Below are positions 44,346 to 52,773 of a stretch of DNA of 64,000 nt, in pieces. The stretch is from Bacteroidota bacterium (lineage in GTDB: Bacteria; Bacteroidota; Bacteroidia; Bacteroidales; F082): positions 1-64,000 of the forward strand of contig JAHJTC010000022.1 of NCBI GenBank assembly GCA_018830105.1, read 5' to 3'. Both the position numbers and the translations under genes were made by a program. Position 1 is the stretch's first letter. Each line of letters begins with the position of its first letter. The notes below the pieces were generated by a model. It saw only the letters and a program-made list of their open reading frames with translations. It was not told where the DNA came from and ran no database searches.

Positions 44346-45491
44346 TTATTGAGAAGATCTGTCAATAGGCAATGCTACAGTGAAGACCGTTTTATCTTTT
44401 TCATTGGATACAAAACTGACCTTTCCTCCCAGGTATTGTTCCGTAAACATTTTGATGCTATACGTTCCAATACCTCTGGAAACACCTTTTGTTGAAAAAG
44501 ACCGCTGAAAAATTTGGAGCTGAATATCTCTGGGGATTACACTTTGGTTTTTTATCCAGATCTGAATCATACCGGGCTTATCGGTTTTCACTCCCAGCAT
44601 AACCTGCTCACCTTTAGTGGAGGCCTCCAGGGCATTCTTGAGGAGGTTGAGCAGTACCCGCTTTAACAATACCGCATCGGTTTGAATAACCACAGGCTGA
44701 TGAATTTCTTCACTTTTAATCGTTTTCCCCTTACTTACCTGATGGTGCTCAATTTGGTGTACGACTTCCTGAAGAATTTCAGCAATATCAACATCAAGCA
44801 TTGTTGCAGTCAATTCACCGCGCTCAGCTTCTAATAATTGTCGCTGCGACAAGATTTCCTCTATCAGCGTTTCACTAAGACGCGATGCAATATTGGTGTA
44901 TTCCAGTCGCTCGCTAGGATCATCGGTGAGTTTCAGGAAGTCGATAAAGCCTCTTAAACCTCCTGCTGTGTTGATGATATCGTGAAAAAATAAGCGCTCA
45001 AGTACTTGTCGTCGTTTTTCATCGCTGATATCCTCGAAAGAAAGAACAATAAATCGTTGTTGCTGATATTGAAATGGCGATGCTGTAACCTCAAAATCGT
45101 AGGAGAAAGGGTTCAGATCAACAGTTGCTGTGATCCGGCATTCGTTCACAATTTTTTTATTGGATTTCAAACAATCCTGGATGGCATTTACGGCACCACA
45201 TACCCTGCAAGCTTCTGCAGTACCACATCCTCCGGGCATTTCACGGGCGTGAACACAATTAATCAATTCTCCGGGTCGAAGTCCAAGGATATCTTCAAAT
45301 CGTTTAAAACCCATCGCTTCAAGCAATGGCTTGTTGCCATAAACCACTTGTCGCTGTTCGTTCAGCACAGCAGCAATAAATGGTAAAGCATTTATCAGTT
45401 CGTTCACTTGCCCAAAGCCCGTAAACAAATTATAATCATGGACAACAGCAGCTTGGGATGCTCTTTCGGCGGGTGCAAAATAGGTATCCAT
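44346..45491 (-). CDS. Soluble PAS-domain histidine kinase
   Basis: A 381-residue kinase without membrane segments. A PAS domain (about 30-150) contains a cysteine-rich insert, REMPGGCGTAEACRVCGAVN plus HAREM context, that may bind metal or sense redox. The phospho-acceptor region is FFHDIINTAGGLRGFIDFLK (about 165-185) and the HATPase domain has NLLKNALEAS and SRGIGTYSIKMFTEQYLGGK (GxGxxS/K). The response regulator is not adjacent. Its promoter and first seven codons are duplicated at 47343. Confidence 0.88.
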   Translation of the reverse strand: MDTYFAPAERASQAAVVHDYNLFTGFGQVNELINALPFIAAVLNEQRQVVYGNKPLLEAMGFKRFEDILGLRPGELINCVHAREMPGGCGTAEACRVCGAVNAIQDCLKSNKKIVNECRITATVDLNPFSYDFEVTASPFQYQQQRFIVLSFEDISDEKRRQVLERLFFHDIINTAGGLRGFIDFLKLTDDPSERLEYTNIASRLSETLIEEILSQRQLLEAERGELTATMLDVDIAEILQEVVHQIEHHQVSKGKTIKSEEIHQPVVIQTDAVLLKRVLLNLLKNALEASTKGEQVMLGVKTDKPGMIQIWIKNQSVIPRDIQLQIFQRSFSTKGVSRGIGTYSIKMFTEQYLGGKVSFVSNEKDKTVFTVALPIDRSSQ

Positions 45492-45600
45492 AATTTAGTA
45501 TTTTTTGGTTAAGCAATTTTACCTGCCTAACAAAGATACTAAAATAATACCTACAAACGAGCTTAGCCCATCTTGCAGCTTGTCGATAAAAAAATGCAAA
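45474..45600. repeat. 127-bp direct repeat, copy 1
   Basis: Spans the first codons, ribosome-binding region and -7 promoter box of the PAS kinase. The copy at 47343-47469 differs at only three positions by eye (C/T, A/G and T/C). The copies are 1,869 bases apart and bracket a small island of mobile-type genes. Confidence 0.92.
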
Positions 45601-45905
45601 GATGCTGATGTATTCCAGGTCATGGAAAAATAGGAACAATGGGTTTTTTTTACATCTGGATGCTGCTTTGCTTTTAAAATTGCTTCGTGCTTGCTGCACT
45701 TTTCGTATTTCTCAATAAATTCTATCTGATCGCCAGTTGCCCCGTAGCCAAAGCAATGGAAAGTATTTGTTTCGGTGTAAACCCGGCAGCTTGGTTTATC
45801 GTCCTCAGGAACGGGCATTTTATATGGTTGTTCGGTCAGGTTTAAGGTTGCAATGTGCCAGAACTGCAGGTATCGAAAGCCTTTGTTTATGTCGGATATT
45901 TCCAT
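45519..45905 (-). pseudogene. Degenerate CHC2-type zinc-finger (DnaG-like) fragment
   Basis: A 128-residue open frame resembling the N-terminal CHC2 finger of DnaG-like primases found on plasmids and conjugative elements: DDKPSCRVYTETNTFHCFGY, then ATGDQIEFIEKYEKCSKHEA. Zinc ligands are lost: the first CPxH is PVPE-like and the final Cys of HCFGCG is Tyr, leaving one of four. The last 24 residues are encoded by the 127-bp repeat, so the original gene was cut at about 45600 and fused to unrelated sequence. Toprim and helicase parts are absent. Confidence 0.6.
45531..45538 (-). promoter_or_regulatory. -7 promoter box for the PAS kinase
   Basis: TATCTTTG on the reverse strand, 39 bases before the kinase ATG at 45491. 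An identical box occurs in the duplicated copy at 47403-47410, where it would drive reverse-strand transcription into the REP region. Confidence 0.5.
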
Positions 45906-46006
45906 GGTGAAAAAGTTTAAAATTTTTTTCTGGAACTATTAGACGTAAATATCGATTATAATCCCAAACAAAGAATTATTGTTTTTAAAATCGTCTTATA
46001 ATTCCG

Positions 46007-46014
46007 TATATTTG
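46007..46014 (+). promoter_or_regulatory. -7 promoter box for the XRE regulator
   Basis: TATATTTG fits TAnnTTTG, 37 bases before the ATG at 46052. TTATAAT/ATTATA motifs recur around it (CTTATAAT at 45995, ATTATAGG at 46027, GGATTATA at 46045) and may be autoregulatory sites. Confidence 0.45.
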
Positions 46015-46051
46015 CATTTTCACAGCATTATAGGACTCAAAATAGGATTAT

Positions 46052-46393
46052 ATGGACAAAATAGCGGTTATCATCACAAACCTTAGAAAAGAAAAAAATT
46101 GGTCGCAGACCGATTTAGGTAATCAAAGTAGTGTCTCTCGTGAGATGATTAGTAAATATGAAAGAGGCATTGCCATTCCTTCCGTAGATGCTGCTAAAAA
46201 GATTGCGAATGCTTTCGGAGTGTCTTTAGATTATTTGGTGGGGGAAGGCATTAATTCCTCATTTGATAAACAAACATTACAAAGGCTGCAAGAAATTCAG
46301 GGCATGAAGCCAGATTTTAAAATTCACTTATTCTCTATAATTGATTCCGTAATCAGGGATTACAAAACACAACAAGCGTATTCAAACCGATAA
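46052..46393 (+). CDS. XRE-family helix-turn-helix regulator
   Basis: A 113-residue DNA-binding protein. The N-terminal HTH_3 domain (about 6-62) reads NLRKEKNWSQTDLGNQSSVS then REMISKYERGIAIPSVDAAK and a following ALDYLVGEG-like linker (VSLDYLVGEG). The C-terminal tail is helical. It is 11 bases upstream of the toxin-antitoxin pair on the same strand and could regulate it. Base composition is AT-rich relative to nearby housekeeping genes. Confidence 0.9.
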   Translation: MDKIAVIITNLRKEKNWSQTDLGNQSSVSREMISKYERGIAIPSVDAAKKIANAFGVSLDYLVGEGINSSFDKQTLQRLQEIQGMKPDFKIHLFSIIDSVIRDYKTQQAYSNR

Positions 46394-46404
46394 AATTTAA
46401 GATT

Positions 46405-46635
46405 ATGAACCTACAATATATTTCAGACAGCAAAGGACAGACTACCGGCGTATTCATACCTATAAACGAATGGAACGACCTTAAAAATAAATACAAAAAT
46501 ATTGAACAGGAAGAAATCAACGTTCCTGATTGGCACAAAGATTTAGTGTTGAAGCGCCTTGAAGATTACAAGCAAAATCCTGATTCTGCAATGGATTTTG
46601 ATTCTGCTATGGACGATATTGAAAAAGAGTTATAA
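46405..46635 (+). CDS. RelB/ParD-like antitoxin
   Basis: A 76-residue acidic protein typical of Bacteroidota ParE/RelE partners. The N-terminal MNLQYISDSKGQTTGVFIPI is a DNA-binding/dimer strand-like segment and the C-terminal half (LKRLEDYKQNPDSAMDFDSA) matches the addiction-module tail that wraps the toxin. It overlaps the toxin start by one base (TAATG). Confidence 0.8.
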   Translation: MNLQYISDSKGQTTGVFIPINEWNDLKNKYKNIEQEEINVPDWHKDLVLKRLEDYKQNPDSAMDFDSAMDDIEKEL

Positions 46636-46931
46636 TGTACAAATCCATAATCCTTCCTTTTGCAAAAGAAGATATCCTAGAGGCTGCTAAATGGTACAAC
46701 AAACAGCAAAAAGGACTTGGTAAAAGATTTACTGCTGAAGTGCGTGAAAATGTCCATTTTATCAGGCAAAACCCTAAAGCTTCAAATATTCGTTATAAAA
46801 ATGTAAGAACTACGATTTTAAACATTTTTCCGTTTATGGTTCACTATACTATTGATGAAAAAAACAAAACTATAATCGTTTCGGCTGTTCTGCATACATG
46901 CCGTAATCCTGAGTTATGGAAAAACAGATAA
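46635..46931 (+). CDS. ParE/RelE-family toxin
   Basis: A 98-residue type II toxin with the ParE fold: ILPFAKEDILEAAKWYNKQQ, then GLGKRFTAEVRENVHFIRQN, FPFMVHYTIDEKNKTIIVSA and a C-terminal HTCRNPELW. Relatives poison gyrase (ParE) or cleave mRNA (RelE); the target cannot be told here. It is translationally coupled to the antitoxin and followed by a terminator. Confidence 0.88.
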   Translation: MYKSIILPFAKEDILEAAKWYNKQQKGLGKRFTAEVRENVHFIRQNPKASNIRYKNVRTTILNIFPFMVHYTIDEKNKTIIVSAVLHTCRNPELWKNR

Positions 46932-46934
46932 AGA

Positions 46935-46959
46935 AAAAGCCGGTCTTACCGGGCTTTCT
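46935..46959 (+). terminator. Terminator of the toxin-antitoxin operon
   Basis: AAAGCCGG and CCGGGCTTT pair with one bulged base around a 5-base loop, followed by CTC rather than a long T-run. It lies 6 bases after the toxin stop. Confidence 0.6.
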
Positions 46960-47005
46960 CATATCATTTTGCTCAATGCTATTTCTTCAACTTTTTAACC
47001 CCCTG

Positions 47006-47026
47006 CCGCGGATTTGTAATCCGTGC
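47006..47026. repeat. REP-like hairpin, left
   Basis: CGGATT-tgt-AATCCG (47009-47023) is a perfect 6-base stem inside a CCGCGGATTTGTAATCCGTG context, the type of GC-capped palindrome associated with RAYT transposases in Bacteroidota. Its inverted partner is at 47313. Confidence 0.6.
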
Positions 47027-47312
47027 CCTGCTGTCTTTTACTAACTTCTTCATTCATCTTAGTAATCTGAAATTTGTACTTGCAGTTCATGAATCAAAAA
47101 ATGTTTTTCTTGTAAGCTGGTGCAGTAGTGGATGTTACTGCTACAGCTGTTGGAATAATGAAAAGTTAGCGTATGGCTAATGTTTCAAAAATAAGCAATT
47201 CTTATCAATAGAATCAATTTTATCATTTGTAATTTGCATTGTTCAATTGGTTTTCCGGCTATGAGTTACATTCTGAAAACCCGGAAAGAAAAAGCTTGGA
47301 TGGATTTTTAGC

Positions 47313-47335
47313 GGCACACATTACAAATGTGCGCC
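47313..47335. repeat. REP-like hairpin, right (inverted)
   Basis: CACACATT-aca-AATGTGCG pairs over about nine of ten positions when the flanking GG/CC are included. Its reverse complement contains ATTTGTAAT, the same core as the left hairpin, so the two form an inverted REP pair about 290 bases apart. No RAYT gene is present. The bases between hold no coding frame. Confidence 0.6.
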
Positions 47336-47342
47336 AGCCTGG

Positions 47343-47469
47343 GGGTGCAAAATAGGTATCCATAATTTAGTATTTTTTGGTTAAGCAATTTTACTTGCCT
47401 AACAAAGATACTAAAATAATACCTACAAACGGGCTTAGCCCATCTTGCAGCTTGCCGATAAAAAAATGC
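47343..47469. repeat. 127-bp direct repeat, copy 2
   Basis: Near-identical to 45474-45600. It contains the first seven codons of the PAS kinase in reverse (MDTYFAP), its ribosome-binding region and -7 box, but the kinase body is absent, so this is a truncated, orphan copy abutting the right REP hairpin. Confidence 0.92.
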
Positions 47470-47552
47470 TGTTCAATAGATTGGTAATGGTCGCGTTCAG
47501 ATTTGGTTAAATTTAAATCTTAACTTAATCCATAACCCAAGGATAAATTCGC

Positions 47553-47602
47553 GGGCAATAAATGGATTGCCCAAAAACACAAACCGTTTTAACGGTTTTT
47601 TT
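47553..47602. terminator. Two hairpins between the repeat and the RsbW-type gene
   Basis: GGGCAAT-aaatgg-ATTGCCC (47553-47572) is a perfect 7-base stem. AAACCG-ttttaa-CGGTTT followed by TTTT (47581-47602) is a forward-strand intrinsic terminator candidate. The remaining bases of the 46932-47674 gap not listed separately show no gene. Confidence 0.5.
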
Positions 47603-47674
47603 GTTGAGATAGGTTTACAAAATGTTGTTTTAGTGACCAACTGTTATCCTAAAATCAACCTGGAATTCAATTCA

Positions 47675-48106
47675 TTAATTTGGGGTGATCGTTTTCTCCA
47701 TTTTTAAGACATTGTTTTTTCCAATACGCTGATAGCTTACTTTATCCATCATTTTGCGGATCAGAAAAATTCCGAGCCCTCCAATTTTTCTTTCTTCGGC
47801 AGACAAGTTGATATCAGGATCGGTAGTAAGGGTGGGATCGTAAGGAATTCCATCATCAATCAGGCTGATGAACAAACGGTTGTTTTGCTTTTCAAATACA
47901 AGCGCAATCTCATGACTTTCATCATCCTGGAAACCATAATTAACAATATTGGTAAAAGCCTCCTCCAGCGCGAGCGTCAGCTTCATGGTGAATGGCACCG
48001 ACAAATCCCACCCACCTGCCAGTTCCTCCAGATATTGGCTTATTGTTTCCAGTTCTTTTAACTGGTTTACCAACAATATCTTTTTTGTTTCAACTTGGTT
48101 TTCCAT
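47675..48106 (-). CDS. RsbW-type serine kinase/anti-sigma factor
   Basis: A 143-residue GHKL ATPase of the RsbW/SpoIIAB group. N-box EEAFTNIVNYGF, then SLIDDGIPYDP (G1-like) and ERKIGGLGIFLIRKMMDKVS (G2-like) are all present. Such kinases bind a sigma factor or other partner and phosphorylate a STAS antagonist. The STAS gene lies 62 bases upstream on the same strand, giving a two-gene partner-switching module. No RsbB/SigB-type sigma factor is adjacent, so the target is unknown. Confidence 0.9.
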   Translation of the reverse strand: MENQVETKKILLVNQLKELETISQYLEELAGGWDLSVPFTMKLTLALEEAFTNIVNYGFQDDESHEIALVFEKQNNRLFISLIDDGIPYDPTLTTDPDINLSAEERKIGGLGIFLIRKMMDKVSYQRIGKNNVLKMEKTITPN

Positions 48107-48168
48107 TATCGCGCAATGATTTTAATCGAACTGAAAACAGATATTTCAGGTATTCAGCGCAGTACGCT

Positions 48169-48498
48169 CTAGTTTCTTGAGGCTGATTCAATAGTGTCTT
48201 CAATGGCGAAAATCTGTGAAAATCCTGAGATATCAAAGATTTCTTTGATGGCCGGTTGCAAACAGCACACTTTCAACATTCCTTTATTGGTGGATAATTT
48301 TTTTTGTGCCATTAAAAACACCCTTAATCCTGAACTGCTCACATAATCGAGTTTACTGCAATCGAAGATCAGCTTAGTAACTCCGTCTGACATGAATTTC
48401 ATAACGCCGTTTTCAAAATCAGGTGCGGTGATCGAATCAATACGGCCTATGATTTCAATAACTTTAAAATTATTAACTTCGCTAAAATTAAGTTTCAT
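48169..48498 (-). CDS. STAS-domain anti-sigma factor antagonist
   Basis: A 109-residue SpoIIAA/RsbV-like protein. The phosphorylatable Ser is in LIFDCSKLDYVSSSGLRVFL (about 55-65), matching the D...V.SSG.. signature. It begins IEIIGRIDSITAPDFE, a typical antagonist start. It would be phosphorylated by the adjacent RsbW-type kinase and dephosphorylated by a PP2C phosphatase; the only PP2C gene in the window is at 60416. Confidence 0.92.
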   Translation of the reverse strand: MKLNFSEVNNFKVIEIIGRIDSITAPDFENGVMKFMSDGVTKLIFDCSKLDYVSSSGLRVFLMAQKKLSTNKGMLKVCCLQPAIKEIFDISGFSQIFAIEDTIESASRN

Positions 48499-48598
48499 CG
48501 GTATTTAATTTATAGATTTCATCCATTTTTAGGTGATTGAGTATGACTCATTTTGCATTAGTTGTCGGACAAATATAATCAATTAGTTAATTCAATAA

Positions 48599-51500
48599 TT
48601 ATCTCTTCAGCTTAATCCGACCGATTCTCTCCATGGATTTCCGCAGCCAGTCGAAATATAGCGCCAGATAAAGCACAAGACTCATCAGCCAGATGATGCC
48701 CAAATTAAAAACAAAGGTATCGATAGTAACACCTGCGACCACTTTCTCTGCACTTAGAAAATGCGCCCGGCCATTGTCAAAATCGGGTTTTTTATAGATG
48801 GGCGCAATTTTTTGCATAATACTGTTATCGGTCTCCCGAAAATATTCATTGGTCATGGTATTCATAACCAGATCTTCCAGCGCTTTGTTGTGGTTCTTTT
48901 GCTTAAGCGAAAACAAATAATTCTTTTCCCTCCCCTGATTCAAACTACGCACTATTCTGTCTTTTTCGTTTCGCAGCAGGTTATTTTGTTTGATCAAATC
49001 ATCCTTTTGCTGTTGTAAATAAAGCTTAGCAGCATCTGCAACGGCAGGCGAAAAGTTACTTAAAACCAAATTGTCAATCCCTGAAAAAGCCGGTAATTGA
49101 TGCTGCTCATGAAGCTTCTGTATTTCATTTTGCACAATTTTCAGCTTATGAATAATTACATCTTCAGGTTTTTGTGTATTGATATATCCAGTTATTTGGT
49201 CGATACGACCGATCAATTCGGTGATCAACAAATCCGTCAGGTACCTGGAACGCGCCATTTGTCGTTCCACATCGAAAAAATGCACCATATAGCTGTTATT
49301 TTTAAACTGCTCTACCGTGAGGGCCTCAAATGCCCATCGCGAAACCATGAGCTCACCCACCAGGGGAACCACATCTTTATCCGCTTTTTTATCCTGTAAA
49401 TCATCAAATTTAACGATCACCCCACAAAGCAAAATTTGAGGGATCAGCAAAAGCGGAATAAGAATGTAAATAGTTACTACTGAGTCGAATGCGGAAGATA
49501 TATTTAAACCCAGCATATTGGAAAAAACCGCCACTGAAAATAACACCATCCAAAAAGCCAGGTTCATGCCCTGGATACCCAGGATGTAATTACCTACTAA
49601 AACAAAAGTCAAGGTCTGAAAGGCTGAAAGTAACAGCAGAAAGACAATTTTTGAATTAAGATAGCTGAACCTGCTCAGATTTAGAAAAGATTCTCGCTGC
49701 AGGATTTTGCGGTCTTTGATGATCTCTTCAGCACTCACACTCATCCCCATAAACAACACCACCACGATCGACATAAACAAGTAGGAAATCAGGTTTTTGT
49801 TTTCCAAAAGGAGGTAGTTGTTGTCCAGAGCAAATCGGGTAAAATAGGCCACAATAGCAGCTAATAATGGGGCTTCAATCAGGTTGATCAGTAAATATTG
49901 CTTATCGGTAAGCTTGATACGAAAATTCCTTTGCAGAAAGATATAAAACTGCTTCAGTCGTTTGGGTTTATGAAATTCCGATTGGGGGTTTTCAATATCT
50001 TTTGTATTGACTGCTGTCGGCTTAGGCTCAATTTTTTCTTTGTATAATTGGTACCAGTCGTTGGGCGAAAAATAACGCTCGGTCATCAGGTATCCCGATT
50101 CATCTATTTTCTTGGTTTCAACAATCTCAAGCACTTGCTCAGGATTTACGTGGCCACATTGAAGGCATTCACATTCAGTGGCATTCACATGACCGATGGC
50201 CGATTTAAAATAGATGATGGCATCGAGCGGATTGCCGGTATAAATGGGACGTCCGCCTTTGTCCATAATCCAAAGCTTGTCGAAAAGCTTAAAAATAGTC
50301 GAAGATGGCTGGTGAATATTCACCAGAATGATTTTGCCTTTACGTGCCTGCTCCTTCAGCAACAGCATTACTTTTTCCGAGTCCATCGATGACAGTCCCG
50401 ATGTGGGTTCGTCAACATAAAGTATCGATGGTTCGCGGATCAGTTCGAGGGCCACGTTCAACCTTTTTCGCTGACCACCACTGATGGTTTTCTTCAACGG
50501 GCTTCCCACCTTCAGATCTTTATATTCTAAAAGTTCCAATTCCTGCAACACATTGGTTACCCGCGTATTGATCTGATCCTGGGTGAAGCCATCGAAACAC
50601 AAACGGGCATTATAATACAGATTTTCCCATACAGTCAGGTCTTCGAAAAGTAAGTCGTCCTGCGGCACAAAGCCTATCAATCCTTCAATTTCTTTCTTAT
50701 GGAGATGAATATCCAAATCGTTAATATAGATATGACCTTTGTCCACGGGAATCGTTCCGTTGAGGATATTGAGCAATGTTGACTTTCCAACACCGCTTCC
50801 GCCCATGATAGCCACCAGCTGTCCGGAGCGTTCACTAAAGGAAAAGTCATACAACCCATTGCTGCTATTCTTGAATCTGAAATCAATGCCTTCGGCACGA
50901 AGCACGAAGGGAACAGCATGTGATTGATCAAAAAAACCGGACACCACATCACCAAAATAGATCGGCTCAATGCGCGGCCCCCTCAGGATACCACCATCTC
51001 TGAAAGCATAAAACCGGTTGGGCAGCACTTGATTGCCTTCAAGATAAATGGTTTCTTTCCCCCTGAAATTGAAAATATAATGACCAATGGGTTTCAGAAA
51101 TAAAAACAAAAGCTCACCATCGAACGACTTGCGCTGCAAATGTTTAACCTTAGGATTGTTAGATTCAGCCGCCCCATTAATCAAAAGAAAACCCTTTGAA
51201 TCAAGGGTTTCATCGCCTGAATAAAATATAAACTGCTTATATTGCTTTGTTTCTTCCGGACTTATCGCAAAAGTATGCGCAAGAATTTGAATCAAATTAT
51301 CACCTTTTTCAACGTCCCCGCTGTGCGATAATTCCAAAAAGCGCAGGAAAACCATGATTTGCTCTGTATGATGGAGTCTGCTTTTTAGGTTGGTGGCAAT
51401 ACGTTCCGCCTGTAAATTCATATCTACCGGAATCAGCGGCTCACCATCAATGCCATACATATCAATCAATTCATCGAACAAAAGCTGGTATTCGTTAGAC

Positions 51501-51628
51501 GAAGCCATGCCAAGCTGCTGTTTTAAATAGCTTGAAAAAGCGGCCTGCGCATTGTCTTTCCCGGACTTAGTTTGAACGGAAAAAATAGCGAAAAGGTTAA
51601 TCAGTGCATTGAGCGTGATTTCATTCAT
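48599..51628 (-). CDS. ABC-2-type transporter with fused ATPase and permease (ABCG-like)
   Basis: A 1,009-residue half-transporter. An N-terminal region of about 260 residues has a helical TerB-like part and a beta-rich part (GHYIFNFRGKETIYLEGNQV). The ATPase follows with Walker A MGGSGVGKST (about 275-284), signature ISGGQRKRL and Walker B ILYVDEPTSGLSS. Membrane helices lie at about 575-790, interrupted by a large coiled extracytoplasmic loop (about 800-960), with a last helix near 975-995. The order ATPase-then-permease resembles eukaryotic ABCG. It lies 100 bases upstream of the STAS gene on the same strand. Confidence 0.85.
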   Translation of the reverse strand: MNEITLNALINLFAIFSVQTKSGKDNAQAAFSSYLKQQLGMASSNEYQLLFDELIDMYGIDGEPLIPVDMNLQAERIATNLKSRLHHTEQIMVFLRFLELSHSGDVEKGDNLIQILAHTFAISPEETKQYKQFIFYSGDETLDSKGFLLINGAAESNNPKVKHLQRKSFDGELLFLFLKPIGHYIFNFRGKETIYLEGNQVLPNRFYAFRDGGILRGPRIEPIYFGDVVSGFFDQSHAVPFVLRAEGIDFRFKNSSNGLYDFSFSERSGQLVAIMGGSGVGKSTLLNILNGTIPVDKGHIYINDLDIHLHKKEIEGLIGFVPQDDLLFEDLTVWENLYYNARLCFDGFTQDQINTRVTNVLQELELLEYKDLKVGSPLKKTISGGQRKRLNVALELIREPSILYVDEPTSGLSSMDSEKVMLLLKEQARKGKIILVNIHQPSSTIFKLFDKLWIMDKGGRPIYTGNPLDAIIYFKSAIGHVNATECECLQCGHVNPEQVLEIVETKKIDESGYLMTERYFSPNDWYQLYKEKIEPKPTAVNTKDIENPQSEFHKPKRLKQFYIFLQRNFRIKLTDKQYLLINLIEAPLLAAIVAYFTRFALDNNYLLLENKNLISYLFMSIVVVLFMGMSVSAEEIIKDRKILQRESFLNLSRFSYLNSKIVFLLLLSAFQTLTFVLVGNYILGIQGMNLAFWMVLFSVAVFSNMLGLNISSAFDSVVTIYILIPLLLIPQILLCGVIVKFDDLQDKKADKDVVPLVGELMVSRWAFEALTVEQFKNNSYMVHFFDVERQMARSRYLTDLLITELIGRIDQITGYINTQKPEDVIIHKLKIVQNEIQKLHEQHQLPAFSGIDNLVLSNFSPAVADAAKLYLQQQKDDLIKQNNLLRNEKDRIVRSLNQGREKNYLFSLKQKNHNKALEDLVMNTMTNEYFRETDNSIMQKIAPIYKKPDFDNGRAHFLSAEKVVAGVTIDTFVFNLGIIWLMSLVLYLALYFDWLRKSMERIGRIKLKR

Positions 51629-51655
51629 ACATCCGCAAATAAAAAAACAAAAGGC

Positions 51656-51701
51656 AAAAAAAAGGCTTATTGTTTATCTTTTTCAATAAACGATAAGCCT
51701 T
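51656..51701 (-). terminator. Terminator of the lipoprotein gene
   Basis: On the reverse strand AAGGCTTAT and ATAAGCCTT (9 bases) plus inner TTTAT/ATAAA pairing form a long hairpin followed by a T-run, starting 16 bases after the stop codon. Confidence 0.88.
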
Positions 51702-51716
51702 GACGACAATCGGTTC

Positions 51717-52541
51717 TTAGTTGAACATATCGTCCCTGACCGATTCGATCATGGGAGCCAGCTCGTTCAGTTCTTTGACAGTAAACGCCTGATGAGCAGC
51801 AAAATACTCTGCAATGGGCTTCATCTTATTATAATAAGGCTTCACGGATTCATCTACCGAGAGGATTTCGAGCAACCTCAGCATACTGTTGGCAATTTCC
51901 CCTTGCTGTGAAAAATAATCCAGCATTTTCTGATTGTCATTGGCATACAGCGTTAACTGGCTTAACAGGTAAAGGGCTTCCACATTTCCTCCAACAAATA
52001 TCAGTGCATAAGTATCTGGCATATCGCTTTTTGCAGACTGCTGATGGAAATTATTCCAAATTTTATCCATAAAATAGGATAGGGAGTCGCTGTTGTTTTC
52101 GTTTTGTTTAATGCGATCAAAATATACTTTGTTCTCCGGTGAGGATTCAATGCCAAGTTTCCCTGTTTGGAGTTTTATGATCTCGCTCAACTGTATGGCC
52201 ACATCAGCTCTATTATAGGTGTTGGCATAAAACATATCCATGGCATAAGCCCCAATGGATAATGAAATCCTGGTTTTTGTTTCATATTTATCCACATCTG
52301 CAATAGGCAAAGTAAGATCGAAAATATAAGATGCACCCACTTCGTTGAGAAAATCAACTACATTGATCCCTTTAGGTGAGTTTTGGATGATTGTATTAAT
52401 TTCATCCTTGAATGCTTTTAAATCAACGGTTTCAACAGTTTTTTCTTCACTTTGATCTTTGGTTGGTGTCTGATTACATCCCGAAATTAAAGCGATCAAT
52501 AGCATGATCGACAATGATTTCTTTAAGAGGCTTATCTTCAT
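51717..52541 (-). CDS. Lipoprotein of unknown function
   Basis: A 274-residue lipoprotein with a lipobox LISGC at about 18-22 followed by an acidic/Thr-rich linker (NQTPTKDQSEEKTVETVD). The mature part is almost all helical, with NVDFLNEVGASYIFDLTLPI-like segments (VVDFLNEVGASYIFDLTLP) and aligned hydrophobic helices. No family is recognised beyond similarity to uncharacterised Bacteroidota lipoproteins. It has its own terminator and lies between the ABC-2 transporter and the 982-residue protein. Confidence 0.75.
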   Translation of the reverse strand: MKISLLKKSLSIMLLIALISGCNQTPTKDQSEEKTVETVDLKAFKDEINTIIQNSPKGINVVDFLNEVGASYIFDLTLPIADVDKYETKTRISLSIGAYAMDMFYANTYNRADVAIQLSEIIKLQTGKLGIESSPENKVYFDRIKQNENNSDSLSYFMDKIWNNFHQQSAKSDMPDTYALIFVGGNVEALYLLSQLTLYANDNQKMLDYFSQQGEIANSMLRLLEILSVDESVKPYYNKMKPIAEYFAAHQAFTVKELNELAPMIESVRDDMFN

Positions 52542-52773
52542 AATGTTTTTTTTTAATGATTATTTCTTAATAATTCATAGGTCACAAATGTAATAATTCT
52601 TTCACTTCCACCCGAAGATTTCGGAAATATCAGTTTAAAAACTTTAATTACTTAAATGTCATACCATTACAAACCGGCTTCTGAATTGATCGAAGAAAGT
52701 GTAAACGCATTATTCACATTTTGTTAATAAATTGATTGTAATATTCCATAGTCAAAAATAAAGCAGAAGTAAA

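Noticed and set aside
47006-47335. CRISPR-like repeats
   Set aside because: Only two palindromes in inverted orientation, with no regular spacers or cas genes.
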